Assembly (NCBI GenBank): GCA_023390415.1
Contig: JAEWCW010000021.1
Coordinates: 1-16,773, forward strand
Length of the DNA: 16,773 bases
Origin: Pseudomonadota bacterium
GTDB taxonomy: Bacteria > Pseudomonadota > Alphaproteobacteria > Sphingomonadales > Sphingomonadaceae
Direction of reading: 5' to 3'
Below the pieces are notes generated by a model. It saw nothing but the letters and a program-made list of their open reading frames with translations, ran no database searches and had not been told where the DNA came from. Made by a program: the position numbers and the translations under genes. Below, piece by piece: positions 1-6,454 of the stretch. Positions within the stretch are counted from its first letter, which is position 1; every line of letters begins with the position of its first letter.

Positions 1-557
1 GCGGTCCAGGCCGTGACGAGGATGGCGGCGAGGAGCTGATCGAAAAGCTCGTCCACATCAACCGCGTCTCGAAGACCGTGAAGGGCGGTAAGCGCTTCGG
101 CTTCGCCGCGCTGGTCGTGGTCGGCGACGGCAAGGGCCGCGCGGGCTTCGGCCACGGCAAGGCCCGCGAGGTGCCGGAGGCGATCTCGAAGGCGACCGCT
201 GCCGCCAAGAAGGCGATGGTCCGCGTGCCGCTGCGCGAGGGCCGCACCCTTCACCATGACGGCGCCGGCCATTTCGGCGCTGGCCGTGTCCATGTCCGTT
301 CGGCTCCGGCCGGTACCGGCATCATCGCCGGCGGCCCGATGCGCGCCGTGTTCGAGAGCCTGGGCGTCGCCGACGTGGTGACCAAGTCGATCGGCACGTC
401 GAACCCGTACAACATGATCCGCGCGACCTTCGAGGCGCTGACCGACCAGACTTCGCCGAAGTCGGTTGCCCAGCGGCGCGGCAAGAAGATCGCCGACCTG
501 CTCGGCCGCGGCGGCTCGCAGAGCGCCGAGGCGGATGCCGCGGCGGTCGTGGAGTAA
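1..557 (+). CDS. rpsE: 30S ribosomal protein S5, 5'-truncated by the window edge
   Basis: The reading frame is already open at base 3 and runs to TAA at 555-557, giving about 184 visible residues; the true start lies upstream of the window. S5 sits at the back of the 30S subunit, contacts S4 and S8, and affects translational accuracy. The visible part has the S5 N-terminal RNA-binding motif (LIEKLVHINRVSK, then GGKRFGFAALVVVGDG), the glycine-rich GFGHGKAREVPEAI segment, and the C-terminal domain with APAGTGIIAGGPMR and GTSNPYNMIRATFEAL. The GTG at 78 lies inside the conserved core and is not the start. rpmD follows after 5 nt, the normal spc order. Identity is certain; only the N-terminus is unseen. 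Confidence 0.98.
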   Translation, partial: GPGRDEDGGEELIEKLVHINRVSKTVKGGKRFGFAALVVVGDGKGRAGFGHGKAREVPEAISKATAAAKKAMVRVPLREGRTLHHDGAGHFGAGRVHVRSAPAGTGIIAGGPMRAVFESLGVADVVTKSIGTSNPYNMIRATFEALTDQTSPKSVAQRRGKKIADLLGRGGSQSAEADAAAVVE

Positions 558-562
558 GCGTG

Positions 563-739
563 ATGGCGACCATCAAGATCACCCAGATCGGCTCGCCGAT
601 CCGCCGGACGCCGGACCAGCGCAAGACGCTGATCGGCCTCGGCCTCAACAAGATGCACAAGACGGTCGAGCTCAGCGACACCCCCGAGGTGCGCGGCATG
701 ATCCGCCGGGTGCAGCATATGGTGCGGGTCGAAGGCTAA
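563..739 (+). CDS. rpmD: 50S ribosomal protein L30
   Basis: A 58-residue protein beginning MATIKITQIGSPIRRTPDQR and ending RRVQHMVRVEG, the normal size for bacterial L30. The IGSPIRRTPDQRKTL segment followed by LGLNKMHKTVE and a C-terminal MIRRVQH helix is the L30 fingerprint. L30 is a small peripheral protein of the large subunit. It starts 5 nt after rpsE and is followed by rplO after 48 nt. A GTG directly in front of the ATG (560-562) is in frame and would add one residue; the ATG is preferred because the product then begins MATIKI, as expected for the family. Confidence 0.97.
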   Translation: MATIKITQIGSPIRRTPDQRKTLIGLGLNKMHKTVELSDTPEVRGMIRRVQHMVRVEG

Positions 740-787
740 AACCTTCGCCCCCCACTGCGCGACAAAAGCGAAAGCGAGTGCAACAAA

Positions 788-1309
788 ATGAAACTCAACG
801 ATCTTCGTGACAACAAGGGCGCCCGCAAGTCGCGGGTCCGCGTCGGACGCGGCATCGGCTCGGGCCTCGGCAAGACCGCGGGCCGCGGCCAGAAGGGCCA
901 GACCAGCCGCTCGGGCGTGTCGATCTTCGGCTTCGAGGGCGGCCAGATGCCGCTCCACATGCGGCTGCCGAAGCGCGGCTTCAACAACATCTTCGCCAAG
1001 GATTATGCCGAGGTGAACCTGGGCGCGATCCAGAAGGCGCTTGACGCCGGCAAGCTCGATTCCAAGGGCACGATCGATCATGACGCGCTGAAGGCCGCAG
1101 GCCTCGCCCGCGGCGGCAAGGATGGCGTTCGCCTGCTCGGCAAGGGCACGCTCTCGGCCAAGCTGTCGTTCCGCGTCGCCGGCGCCTCCGCCGGCGCCCG
1201 CGAGGCCGTCGAGAAGGCCGGCGGGTCGATCGAGGTGATCGAGGTCGTTCCGGCTGCCGAGAAGGCTGCCGCGAAGAAGAACAGCGTCAAGAAGCGCAAG
1301 GACGCCTGA
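788..1309 (+). CDS. rplO: 50S ribosomal protein L15
   Basis: A 173-residue L15. The N-terminus (MKLNDLRDNKGARK) leads into the basic glycine-rich RNA-binding stretch RVGRGIGSGLGKTAGRGQKG at about residues 18-37, then GFEGGQMPLHMRLPKRGFNN at about 48-67, which is diagnostic. The C-terminal half carries the GTLSAKLSFRVAGAS and EVIEV elements of the globular domain and ends in a lysine-rich tail. It is slightly longer than the E. coli protein (144 residues), mostly through this tail. L15 is a late-assembly protein of the 50S subunit. The ribosome-binding site is weak (purine-rich AAGCGAAAGCGAG). A 100-bp spacer with two strong hairpins separates it from secY. Confidence 0.98.
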   Translation: MKLNDLRDNKGARKSRVRVGRGIGSGLGKTAGRGQKGQTSRSGVSIFGFEGGQMPLHMRLPKRGFNNIFAKDYAEVNLGAIQKALDAGKLDSKGTIDHDALKAAGLARGGKDGVRLLGKGTLSAKLSFRVAGASAGAREAVEKAGGSIEVIEVVPAAEKAAAKKNSVKKRKDA

Positions 1310-1318
1310 ACCCAATCG

Positions 1319-1382
1319 GCGCGGTCCGGGTGACAAGCCCGGGCCGCGCACTATATGAGGCCGGGGGGCGCGCCTTCCGGCC
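1319..1382 (+). other. tandem RNA hairpins in the rplO-secY spacer
   Basis: Two strong inverted repeats fill this spacer. The first pairs 1319-1330 with 1338-1349 (12 bp, one G-U, 7-nt loop TGACAAG). The second pairs 1359-1368 with 1373-1382 (10 bp, two G-U, CGCG loop). Neither has a T-tract, so they are not standard intrinsic terminators. They could act as RNA processing or stability elements that set secY-adk output apart from the ribosomal genes, or as partial attenuators. The structures are seen in the sequence; the role is inferred. Confidence 0.5.
1330..1357 (+). promoter_or_regulatory. candidate internal promoter for secY-adk
   Basis: GTGACA at 1330-1335 matches five of six bases of the sigma-70 -35 consensus. 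It is followed after 16 bp by TATATG at 1352-1357, which matches four of six bases of the -10 consensus. Transcription would begin near 1364, inside the second hairpin, about 45 nt before the secY ATG. The -35 overlaps the loop of the first hairpin, so the two readings compete. Motif match only. Confidence 0.28.
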
Positions 1383-1409
1383 CGCATCATATCTGGGATC
1401 GAAAGCTTT

Positions 1410-2777
1410 ATGGCATCCGCAGCCGAGCAAATGGCAGCCAATTTCAGCCTGGCGAATTTCTCCAAGGCGACCGATCTCAAGAAGCGCCTGTGGTTCACCC
1501 TCGGCGCGCTCATCGTCTTCCGCCTGCTCTCGTTCGTGCCGCTGCCCGGAATCGATCCGCGCTCGCTGGCGGCCCTGTTCGATCAGACGCGCGGCGGAGT
1601 CCTCGATTTCTTCAACATGTTCTCGGGCGGAAGCCTCGAGCGCATGAGCCTGATCGCGTTGGGCGTGATGCCCTACATCACCGCCTCGATCGTGGTTCAG
1701 CTCGCGACCTCGATGTCGCCGGCCCTCGCTCAGCTCAAGAAGGAGGGCGAGAGCGGCCGCAAGAAGATCAACCAGTATACGCGCTACGGCACGGTCTTCC
1801 TCTGCGCGATCCAGGGCTATTTCATCGCTGTCGGTCTCGAGAGCTGGGGCGCCCAGCAGGGCGGCTCGGCGGTGCTCGATCCGGGTCTGATGTTCCGGAT
1901 CACCACCGTGATCAGCCTCGTCGGCGGCACCATGTTCCTGATGTGGCTCGGCGAGCAGATCACCAGCCGCGGCATCGGCAACGGCGTCTCCCTGATCATC
2001 ATGGCGGGCATCGTCGCCCAGCTTCCGACCGCTCTCGCCCAGGCGCTCGAGGGCGGCCGCACCGGCACGCTGTCGCCGGTGACGATCATGGCTGTGCTCG
2101 CGCTCGCCGCCGGCCTCATCCTCTTCATCTGCTTCATGGAGCGCGCCCAGCGTCGCGTCCTGATCCAATATCCCAAGCGCCAGACCGCGCGCGGCAACAT
2201 CCAGCAGGAGCGTTCGCACCTGCCGCTGAAGATCAACACCGCGGGCGTGATCCCGCCGATCTTCGCCTCGTCGCTGCTGCTGATGCCGCTCACGATCGCC
2301 CAGTTCTCGGGCAACCGCACCGCCGGCGAAAGCGCCTGGGGCGATTTCATCATCACCGTCACCTCGGCCCTGCAGCACGGCGCGCCGCTCTACATGGCGC
2401 TCTACGGCATCGGCATCATCTTCTTCTGCTTCTTCTACACGTCGGTCGTCTTCAACCCGGAGGAGACCGCGGAGAACCTCAAGAAATATGGCGGCTTCAT
2501 TCCCGGAATCCGGCCCGGCAAGCGCACCGAGGAATATCTCGATTATGTGCTGACCCGGATCACGGTGATCGGCTCGGCCTACCTCACCCTGATCTGCCTC
2601 GTGCCGGAGTTCCTGATCGCGCGGGCGGGCATTCCCTTCTATCTCGGCGGCACCTCGCTGCTCATCGTGGTGAACGTCACGATGGACACGGTGACGCAGA
2701 TCCAGAGCCATCTGATCGCCCACCAATATGGTGACCTGATCAAGAAGGCGAAGCTGAAGGGCGGCCGCGGCCGCTGA
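1410..2777 (+). CDS. secY: preprotein translocase subunit SecY
   Basis: A 455-residue multi-spanning membrane protein, the usual SecY length. It forms the protein-conducting channel of the Sec translocon with SecE and SecG in the inner membrane. The N-terminal amphipathic stretch (NFSKATDLKKRLWFTLGAL) is followed by TM1 with FVPLPGIDP. The plug region contains DFFNMFSGGSLERMS, and the second helix GVMPYITASIVVQL. Later come GIGNGVSLIIMAGI and the cytosolic ERAQRRVLIQYPKRQ loop that contacts SecA and ribosomes. The protein ends in a basic tail (KKAKLKGGRGR). The start at 1410 is the first ATG and gives the expected MASAAEQ opening; the in-frame ATG at 1431 would trim seven residues. adk follows after 31 nt and is probably co-transcribed. 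Confidence 0.98.
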   Translation: MASAAEQMAANFSLANFSKATDLKKRLWFTLGALIVFRLLSFVPLPGIDPRSLAALFDQTRGGVLDFFNMFSGGSLERMSLIALGVMPYITASIVVQLATSMSPALAQLKKEGESGRKKINQYTRYGTVFLCAIQGYFIAVGLESWGAQQGGSAVLDPGLMFRITTVISLVGGTMFLMWLGEQITSRGIGNGVSLIIMAGIVAQLPTALAQALEGGRTGTLSPVTIMAVLALAAGLILFICFMERAQRRVLIQYPKRQTARGNIQQERSHLPLKINTAGVIPPIFASSLLLMPLTIAQFSGNRTAGESAWGDFIITVTSALQHGAPLYMALYGIGIIFFCFFYTSVVFNPEETAENLKKYGGFIPGIRPGKRTEEYLDYVLTRITVIGSAYLTLICLVPEFLIARAGIPFYLGGTSLLIVVNVTMDTVTQIQSHLIAHQYGDLIKKAKLKGGRGR

Positions 2778-2808
2778 GCCGCCGCATCGCTGTGGAGTTC
2801 CAGGCGAT

Positions 2809-3483
2809 ATGAACATCATCCTGCTCGGCCCCCCAGGCGCCGGTAAGGGCACCCAGGCCAGCCGGCTCGAGAAGGAGCGCGGCATGGTCCAGCTCTCGAC
2901 CGGGGACATGCTCCGCGCGGCCGTCGCCGCCGGTACCGAGATCGGCCTCAAGGCCAAGGCGGTAATGGACGCGGGCGACCTCGTCTCCGACGAGATCGTC
3001 ACCGGGATCCTCTCGGCACGGCTCGACCAGCCGGACGTCGAGCAAGGGTTCATCCTGGACGGCTATCCGCGCACCGCAGCCCAGGCGGAGTCGCTGGACG
3101 CCCTGCTCGCCGAGAAGGGCAAGCGCCTCGATCACGTCATCGAGCTGGTGGTGGACGAGGAGGCGCTGGTCGACCGGATCACGGGCCGTTTCTCCTGCGG
3201 CAAGTGCGGCACCGGCTATCACGACCGCTACAAGCTTCCCAAGGTGGCGACGCTCTGCGACGTCTGCGGCGCGGAGGATGCCTTCAAGCGTCGCCCCGAC
3301 GACAATGAGGAGACGGTTCGCAACCGCCTCGCGGAATATCGCGCCAAGACCGCGCCGATCCTGCCCTTCTACGAAGCGCGGGGCCTGGTCAGCCGGGTCG
3401 ACGGCATGGCTCCGATCGACGAGGTCACGCTCGGCATCGAGACCATCCTGGCGGGCAGCGCCAAGGCAGCGAGCGCCGGCTGA
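2809..3483 (+). CDS. adk: adenylate kinase with zinc-type four-cysteine lid
   Basis: A 224-residue long-form adenylate kinase, which interconverts ATP + AMP and 2 ADP in the cytosol. The P-loop GPPGAGKGT is at residues 7-15. The AMP-binding region has STGDMLRAAV at about 30-39 and LDGYPRT at about 83-89. The lid carries Cys130, Cys133, Cys150 and Cys153 in two CxxC pairs, the pattern of a metal-binding lid; zinc in such lids is known, for instance in Paracoccus adenylate kinase. FKRRPDDNEETVRNRL supplies the arginines that close over the phosphates. It lies 31 nt after secY, the usual position in alphaproteobacteria. What follows is unusual: rplQ comes next instead of rpsM. Confidence 0.98.
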   Translation: MNIILLGPPGAGKGTQASRLEKERGMVQLSTGDMLRAAVAAGTEIGLKAKAVMDAGDLVSDEIVTGILSARLDQPDVEQGFILDGYPRTAAQAESLDALLAEKGKRLDHVIELVVDEEALVDRITGRFSCGKCGTGYHDRYKLPKVATLCDVCGAEDAFKRRPDDNEETVRNRLAEYRAKTAPILPFYEARGLVSRVDGMAPIDEVTLGIETILAGSAKAASAG

Positions 3484-3488
3484 AATCC

Positions 3489-3517
3489 TTGACTTCGCGG
3501 CCGCTTTCGGGTTGAGA
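3489..3517 (+). promoter_or_regulatory. weak candidate promoter ahead of rplQ
   Basis: TTGACT at 3489-3494 matches five of six bases of a -35 box. It is followed after 17 bp by TTGAGA at 3512-3517, which matches only two of six bases of the -10 consensus. It would give rplQ its own transcript with a leader of about 120 nt. The poor -10 makes this uncertain. It is listed because the terminator-like element just downstream would otherwise separate rplQ from secY-adk. Confidence 0.22.
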
Positions 3518-3526
3518 GGCGGTCGC

Positions 3527-3563
3527 AGGCGCGGCGGCATCGGCCCGGCGCCTTTTCGTTTTT
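3527..3563 (+). terminator. probable rho-independent terminator after adk
   Basis: AGGCGC at 3527-3532 pairs perfectly with GCGCCT at 3548-3553. The stem can be extended inward by GGC/GCC (3533-3535 with 3543-3545) across a 2-nt bulge. It runs straight into TTTTCGTTTTT (3553-3563). A GC stem followed by a T-rich run is the classic intrinsic-terminator layout and is rare elsewhere in this GC-rich window. If active it would end or attenuate the spc transcript before rplQ. Confidence 0.5.
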
Positions 3564-3575
3564 AAATGGGGTATG

Positions 3576-3625
3576 GGCAGCACCCCTTTTCGCTGCCTGG
3601 CCCAGGATACCTGAGACGGTCCTGG
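3576..3625 (+). other. two leader hairpins upstream of rplQ
   Basis: GGCAGC (3576-3581) pairs with GCTGCC (3592-3597) around a 10-nt loop. CCAGGA (3602-3607) pairs with TCCTGG (3620-3625) around a 12-nt loop. Both are perfect 6-bp stems lying between the terminator-like element and the rplQ ribosome-binding site GGAGAAG (3633-3639). They may be a structured leader of a ribosomal-protein transcript, where autogenous control is common, or remnants of a spacer that once lay next to rpsM or rpoA. No coding remnant is present. Confidence 0.35.
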
Positions 3626-3643
3626 TACGAACGGAGAAGAACC

Positions 3644-4069
3644 ATGCGCCATCGCGTCGGCGGCCGTAAGCTGCAGCGTACCTCGAGCCATCGTGCGGCC
3701 CTGTTCCGCAACATGGCGGCGGCCCTCATCAAGCACGAGCAGATCACCACCACCCTCGCCAAGGCGAAGGAGCTCCGGCCCTATGTCGAGAAGCTGATCA
3801 CGCTCGCCAAGAAGGGCGGTCTCTCCAACCGCCGCCTCGCTCATGCGCGGCTCCTCGACGACACGCAGCTCGTCAAGCTGTTCGACGTCCTCGCGCCGCG
3901 CTACGCCGAGCGCGCCGGCGGCTATACCCGCATCATCAAGGCCGGCCTCCGCGCCTCCGACGCGGCGCCGATCGCGATCATCGAGCTGGTCGACCGCGAC
4001 GTCGCCGCCAAGGGCCAGGATTCCGGTCCGGTGCAGGGCGGCGAAGAGGATTTCGACGAAGCCGCCTGA
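3644..4069 (+). CDS. rplQ: 50S ribosomal protein L17
   Basis: A 141-residue L17, starting at the ATG at 3644 behind GGAGAAG. The opening MRHRVGGRKLQRTSSHRAAL, then FRNMAAALIKHEQITTTLAKAKELRPYVEKLITLAKKG, is the highly conserved L17 core. GGYTRIIKAGLRASDAAPIAIIELVD is the conserved C-terminal part of the domain, followed by a short acidic tail. L17 binds near the peptide exit tunnel of the 50S subunit. An in-frame upstream start at 3566 would add 26 non-conserved residues and is rejected. Its normal upstream partners rpsM, rpsK and rpoA are absent here: adk ends only 160 bp before it. Confidence 0.97.
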   Translation: MRHRVGGRKLQRTSSHRAALFRNMAAALIKHEQITTTLAKAKELRPYVEKLITLAKKGGLSNRRLAHARLLDDTQLVKLFDVLAPRYAERAGGYTRIIKAGLRASDAAPIAIIELVDRDVAAKGQDSGPVQGGEEDFDEAA

Positions 4070-4174
4070 GCGCGATCCGGGCGAACTACTCGGTCCCTCG
4101 CTACCCTCCGTTAACCGCCGGCGCTCCATGGACGCGCTGCCCTGTTGGGCCTGTGTCGGTGGGGTAGTTTGCGT

Positions 4175-4894
4175 ATGGATTGGGTGGGTCGCCCGGGAAT
4201 TCCCCGGGACTTGCGGGATGGCCGGGGCACGGCCGAGTCGATGTCGTCTGCCAGCGGTGGCGAATCGCCCACGCACGCGTCGGAGGCAAACCTCGCGGCG
4301 TTGCTGAAGCGGCGAGCGGCGGCGCAAAGGGCAGGCCTCCCCGATGTGGAGCGGCAGCTTCGAGAGCGCATTCGCAGCGCGTTGCCGATCCGTCGGATCG
4401 GCGCGGACGCGAGCGCGCCCATAACGGGGGCGCTCGAGGATTCTCCGCACCCGGCGTCCGAGGTGCCGGACGAGGAGCACCCGATCGCGCACATTGTGCC
4501 GCCGGACGAGCCTGTCCGGACCAAGATCGCGCAGCTGGCGACATTGCCGGCGATCGAGGGGCGCCGGTCTGAACGGCGCGTCCTCAATCTTGCCGCGGAA
4601 GTCCGCGAGAACGGCGCCGCATTCGCCGAGGTCGAGGTCGCGAACATCTCGAAGGAAGGCTTCCTGATCCACAGCGCTGCCGGCCTCGATCTCGAGATCG
4701 GAAGCTTCGCCTGGCTGAAGCTGCCGGGCTTCGAGCCGTTCAAAAGCCAGGTCGTCCGCGCGGCGGGCGGCAAGCTCGGCGGGCGATTCCTCACGCCGCT
4801 TTATCCCGCCGTGCTCGAACTCATCCTCAAGGAACAGCCCAAGCCAAAGCGGCGTCGGCTTTTCCACCCGCCGCGGCGGGGCGCCGTGGCCTGA
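4175..4894 (+). CDS. PilZ-domain protein with long N-terminal extension
   Basis: A protein of about 239 residues with a C-terminal PilZ domain at about 128-220. The cyclic-di-GMP motifs are visible: RRSERR at about 130-135 (an RxxxR arrangement) and NISKEG at about 157-162 (the [D/N]xSxxG motif). GSFAWLKLPGFEPF and GGRFLTPL are the later barrel strands. PilZ domains bind cyclic-di-GMP and act as effectors in motility, exopolysaccharide or biofilm control. The first 127 residues look charged and low in complexity, with a short helical basic stretch (LAALLKRRAAAQRAG), and I do not recognise them. The start is uncertain: neither ATG has a clear ribosome-binding site. The alternative ATG at 4241 (MSSASGGE) would avoid a palindrome at 4192-4208 and may be the true start. 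It lies 105 bp after rplQ with no visible terminator between. Confidence 0.8.
   Translation: MDWVGRPGIPRDLRDGRGTAESMSSASGGESPTHASEANLAALLKRRAAAQRAGLPDVERQLRERIRSALPIRRIGADASAPITGALEDSPHPASEVPDEEHPIAHIVPPDEPVRTKIAQLATLPAIEGRRSERRVLNLAAEVRENGAAFAEVEVANISKEGFLIHSAAGLDLEIGSFAWLKLPGFEPFKSQVVRAAGGKLGGRFLTPLYPAVLELILKEQPKPKRRRLFHPPRRGAVA
4192..4208. repeat. short palindrome around GGGAATTCCC
   Basis: CCCGGG (4192-4197) and CCCGGG (4203-4208) flank AATTC, and the centre GGGAATTCCC (4195-4204) is a perfect 10-bp palindrome. It lies between the two possible starts of the PilZ gene. If translation begins at 4241 it would be in the 5' leader and could be an operator or RNA hairpin; if it begins at 4175 it is coding. 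No function can be assigned. Confidence 0.3.
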
Positions 4895-4960
4895 CCCCCC
4901 CGGCCTTTTGCTTTGGGAGCGGGCGGCGGCGTGGCATAGCGGCCGCGATCGGAGAATGGG

Positions 4961-5140
4961 ATGGGCGAGAAGTTCGAGCGGCACCGCCAGCCGTGGACCA
5001 GCGATGAGATCCGCAAGCTTCACCTGCTCGCAGGCAAGGGCATGTCGCTGAAGGCGATCGCCAAGGCGATGACGAGAAGCGAGGAATCGATCAAGGACCG
5101 CGCCAAGCTCGACGGACTGAAGATCTCGAAGCTGCGCTGA
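4961..5140 (+). CDS. small Myb/SANT-like helix-turn-helix protein
   Basis: A 59-residue protein starting at ATG 4961 behind GGAGAATGG. It begins MGEKFERHRQPWTSDEIRKL and has the layout of a single Myb/SANT-like three-helix repeat. A tryptophan sits at residue 12 in WTSDEIRKLHLLAGKGM, then SLKAIAKAMTRSEESIKDRAKLDGL, with the turn and recognition helix at about residues 29-50. Such proteins are probable DNA-binding factors, though small SANT-like proteins can also bind other proteins. The codon pattern, ribosome-binding site and clear domain support a real gene despite its length. It lies 66 bp after the PilZ gene on the same strand and converges with the next gene. No partner or target can be named. 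Confidence 0.75.
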   Translation: MGEKFERHRQPWTSDEIRKLHLLAGKGMSLKAIAKAMTRSEESIKDRAKLDGLKISKLR

Positions 5141-5184
5141 CTCTGCCCGCGGCCCCCGCGCCTTTGACGGCGAGGTGCTAGGGC

Positions 5185-6360
5185 TCAGCCCGCCGCTTCG
5201 TCCGCGATGATATGCGGCACGTATCGGGAAAGGTTGCGGGTGATCGGGGTCGAATCCTCGCGGATCGACATTCCCGCCGGCTGGTCGTCGACCATCCAGG
5301 CGCCGATCACCGGATAATTGCCGTCGAAGTCGGGAAGCCGCGCGAGCCCCTGGACGACATAACCCTCGGCGCCGTAGCCGCCGCTTGGCCCGAAGCTTGA
5401 ACGCCCCCCCTCGACCCGCTCGATGTCCCAGCCCTCGCGCGAGAAGAGCGGCTTCTTCACATAAGAATCGCCGAGTTCGGCAGCGCCTCTCTGGTCCGGG
5501 AAATAGGCCGGCAGTAGGTTCGGATGCCCGCTGTGACGCTCCCAGAGCAAGGGGAGGATCGCCTTGTTGGAGAGGATCGCCTTCCAGGCTGGCTCGATGA
5601 ACTGGGTGCCGCTCGCCGCCAGGTGCCGCGCGAACTCCTCGCGGAACATGTCCTCCCAGGGATAGAGCTTGAACAGAGCGGCGATCAGGATCCCGTCCGG
5701 ATCGACGAAGCGGCTGTCGCGGTCGATCGCGACCTCCTCGATCGACAGGAATTTCGGCCGGATGCCCGCCTGGCCGGCAAGGTCCTCGAGATAGGCGACC
5801 GTCTGGCGATCCTCGACATGGTCGGGGACGCTCGCGAAATGGAGCATAGATCCGGGCGCGAACATCGCGCCGAAGCGGGCGATCAATTTCTCGTGCAGCG
5901 AATTATACTGGTCGGCGTCGGCGGGAAGGGTGCCGTCCGCGATCCGCGCCTCGAGCCAGGCCCATTGGAAATAGCCGGTCTCGTAGATGCTGGTCGGCGT
6001 ATCGGCATTATATTCGAGCAGCTTGGCCGGCCCTTCGCCGTCATAGGCGAAATCGAAGCGGCCGTAGAGCGAGGGCTCGCGATCGTCCCAGCTGTCGGCG
6101 ACATAGTCGCGCATCGGCTCCGGGATGGCGAGCCGGCTCATCATCTCCTCGCTGGTCATCGTCGCCTCGACGAGGTCGAGGCACATGGCGTGGAGCTCGG
6201 CGCTCGGCGCCTCGATCCGCTCCTCGATCTCGGCGAGCGTGAAGGCGTAATAGGCGCTCTCGTCCCAATAAGGCTGGCCGCCTTCATGGTGGAAGGTGAA
6301 GCCGGCGGCTTCCGCCTCGCGCTCCCAGCCCGGCCGTTCGGCGATCGCGATCCGCTTCAC
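5185..6360 (-). CDS. glutathionylspermidine synthase family (YgiC/YjfC-like) ATP-grasp protein
   Basis: A 391-residue protein on the minus strand, close to E. coli YgiC/YjfC (about 386). It starts at GTG (6358-6360) behind an excellent GGGAGG ribosome-binding site; an upstream in-frame start at 6540 would run through the neighbouring gene and is rejected. Family landmarks in order: ERPGWE (8-13), GQPYWDESAYYAFTL (28-42), EYNADTPTSIYETGYFQW (116-133), LFKLYPWEDMFREEF (229-243), EPAWKAILSNKAILPLLWE (256-274), KKPLFSREG (302-310), then GAWMVDDQPAGMSIREDS (353-370). The fold is the ATP-grasp of glutathionylspermidine synthetase, but there is no amidase domain and the true substrate of this subfamily is not established. 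It is divergent from the DUF350/DUF1190 pair, whose E. coli counterparts are its neighbours too. Confidence 0.9.
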   Translation of the reverse strand: MKRIAIAERPGWEREAEAAGFTFHHEGGQPYWDESAYYAFTLAEIEERIEAPSAELHAMCLDLVEATMTSEEMMSRLAIPEPMRDYVADSWDDREPSLYGRFDFAYDGEGPAKLLEYNADTPTSIYETGYFQWAWLEARIADGTLPADADQYNSLHEKLIARFGAMFAPGSMLHFASVPDHVEDRQTVAYLEDLAGQAGIRPKFLSIEEVAIDRDSRFVDPDGILIAALFKLYPWEDMFREEFARHLAASGTQFIEPAWKAILSNKAILPLLWERHSGHPNLLPAYFPDQRGAAELGDSYVKKPLFSREGWDIERVEGGRSSFGPSGGYGAEGYVVQGLARLPDFDGNYPVIGAWMVDDQPAGMSIREDSTPITRNLSRYVPHIIADEAAG

Positions 6361-6454
6361 TCGATATCCTCCCGCAACGGGGCTTGTGCGGAGAAACGCC
6401 GCAAAGCAAGATGCACCGGCAAGCCCGGACGGGCGCGGGGGAGGGGAGAGGGCC

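Noticed and set aside
1287..3053. 588-residue antisense frame across secY
   Set aside because: It lies opposite certain genes (secY and adk), has a composition typical of antisense frames in GC-rich DNA (many E, D, R, A, H) and shows no recognisable domain.
4070..4174. possible terminator or small gene after rplQ
   Set aside because: No stem with a T-tract and no frame with a ribosome-binding site could be found; only a TTAACC half-site is present, too little for a CtrA site.
3425..5023. 532-residue minus-strand frame across rplQ and the PilZ gene
   Set aside because: It spans several well-supported genes on the other strand and has shadow-type composition; it does not supply the missing S13, S11 or RpoA.
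6361..6454. divergent promoter elements between the YjfC-like and DUF350 genes
   Set aside because: A promoter must exist here, but no -35/-10 pair was convincing on either strand, so none is annotated.
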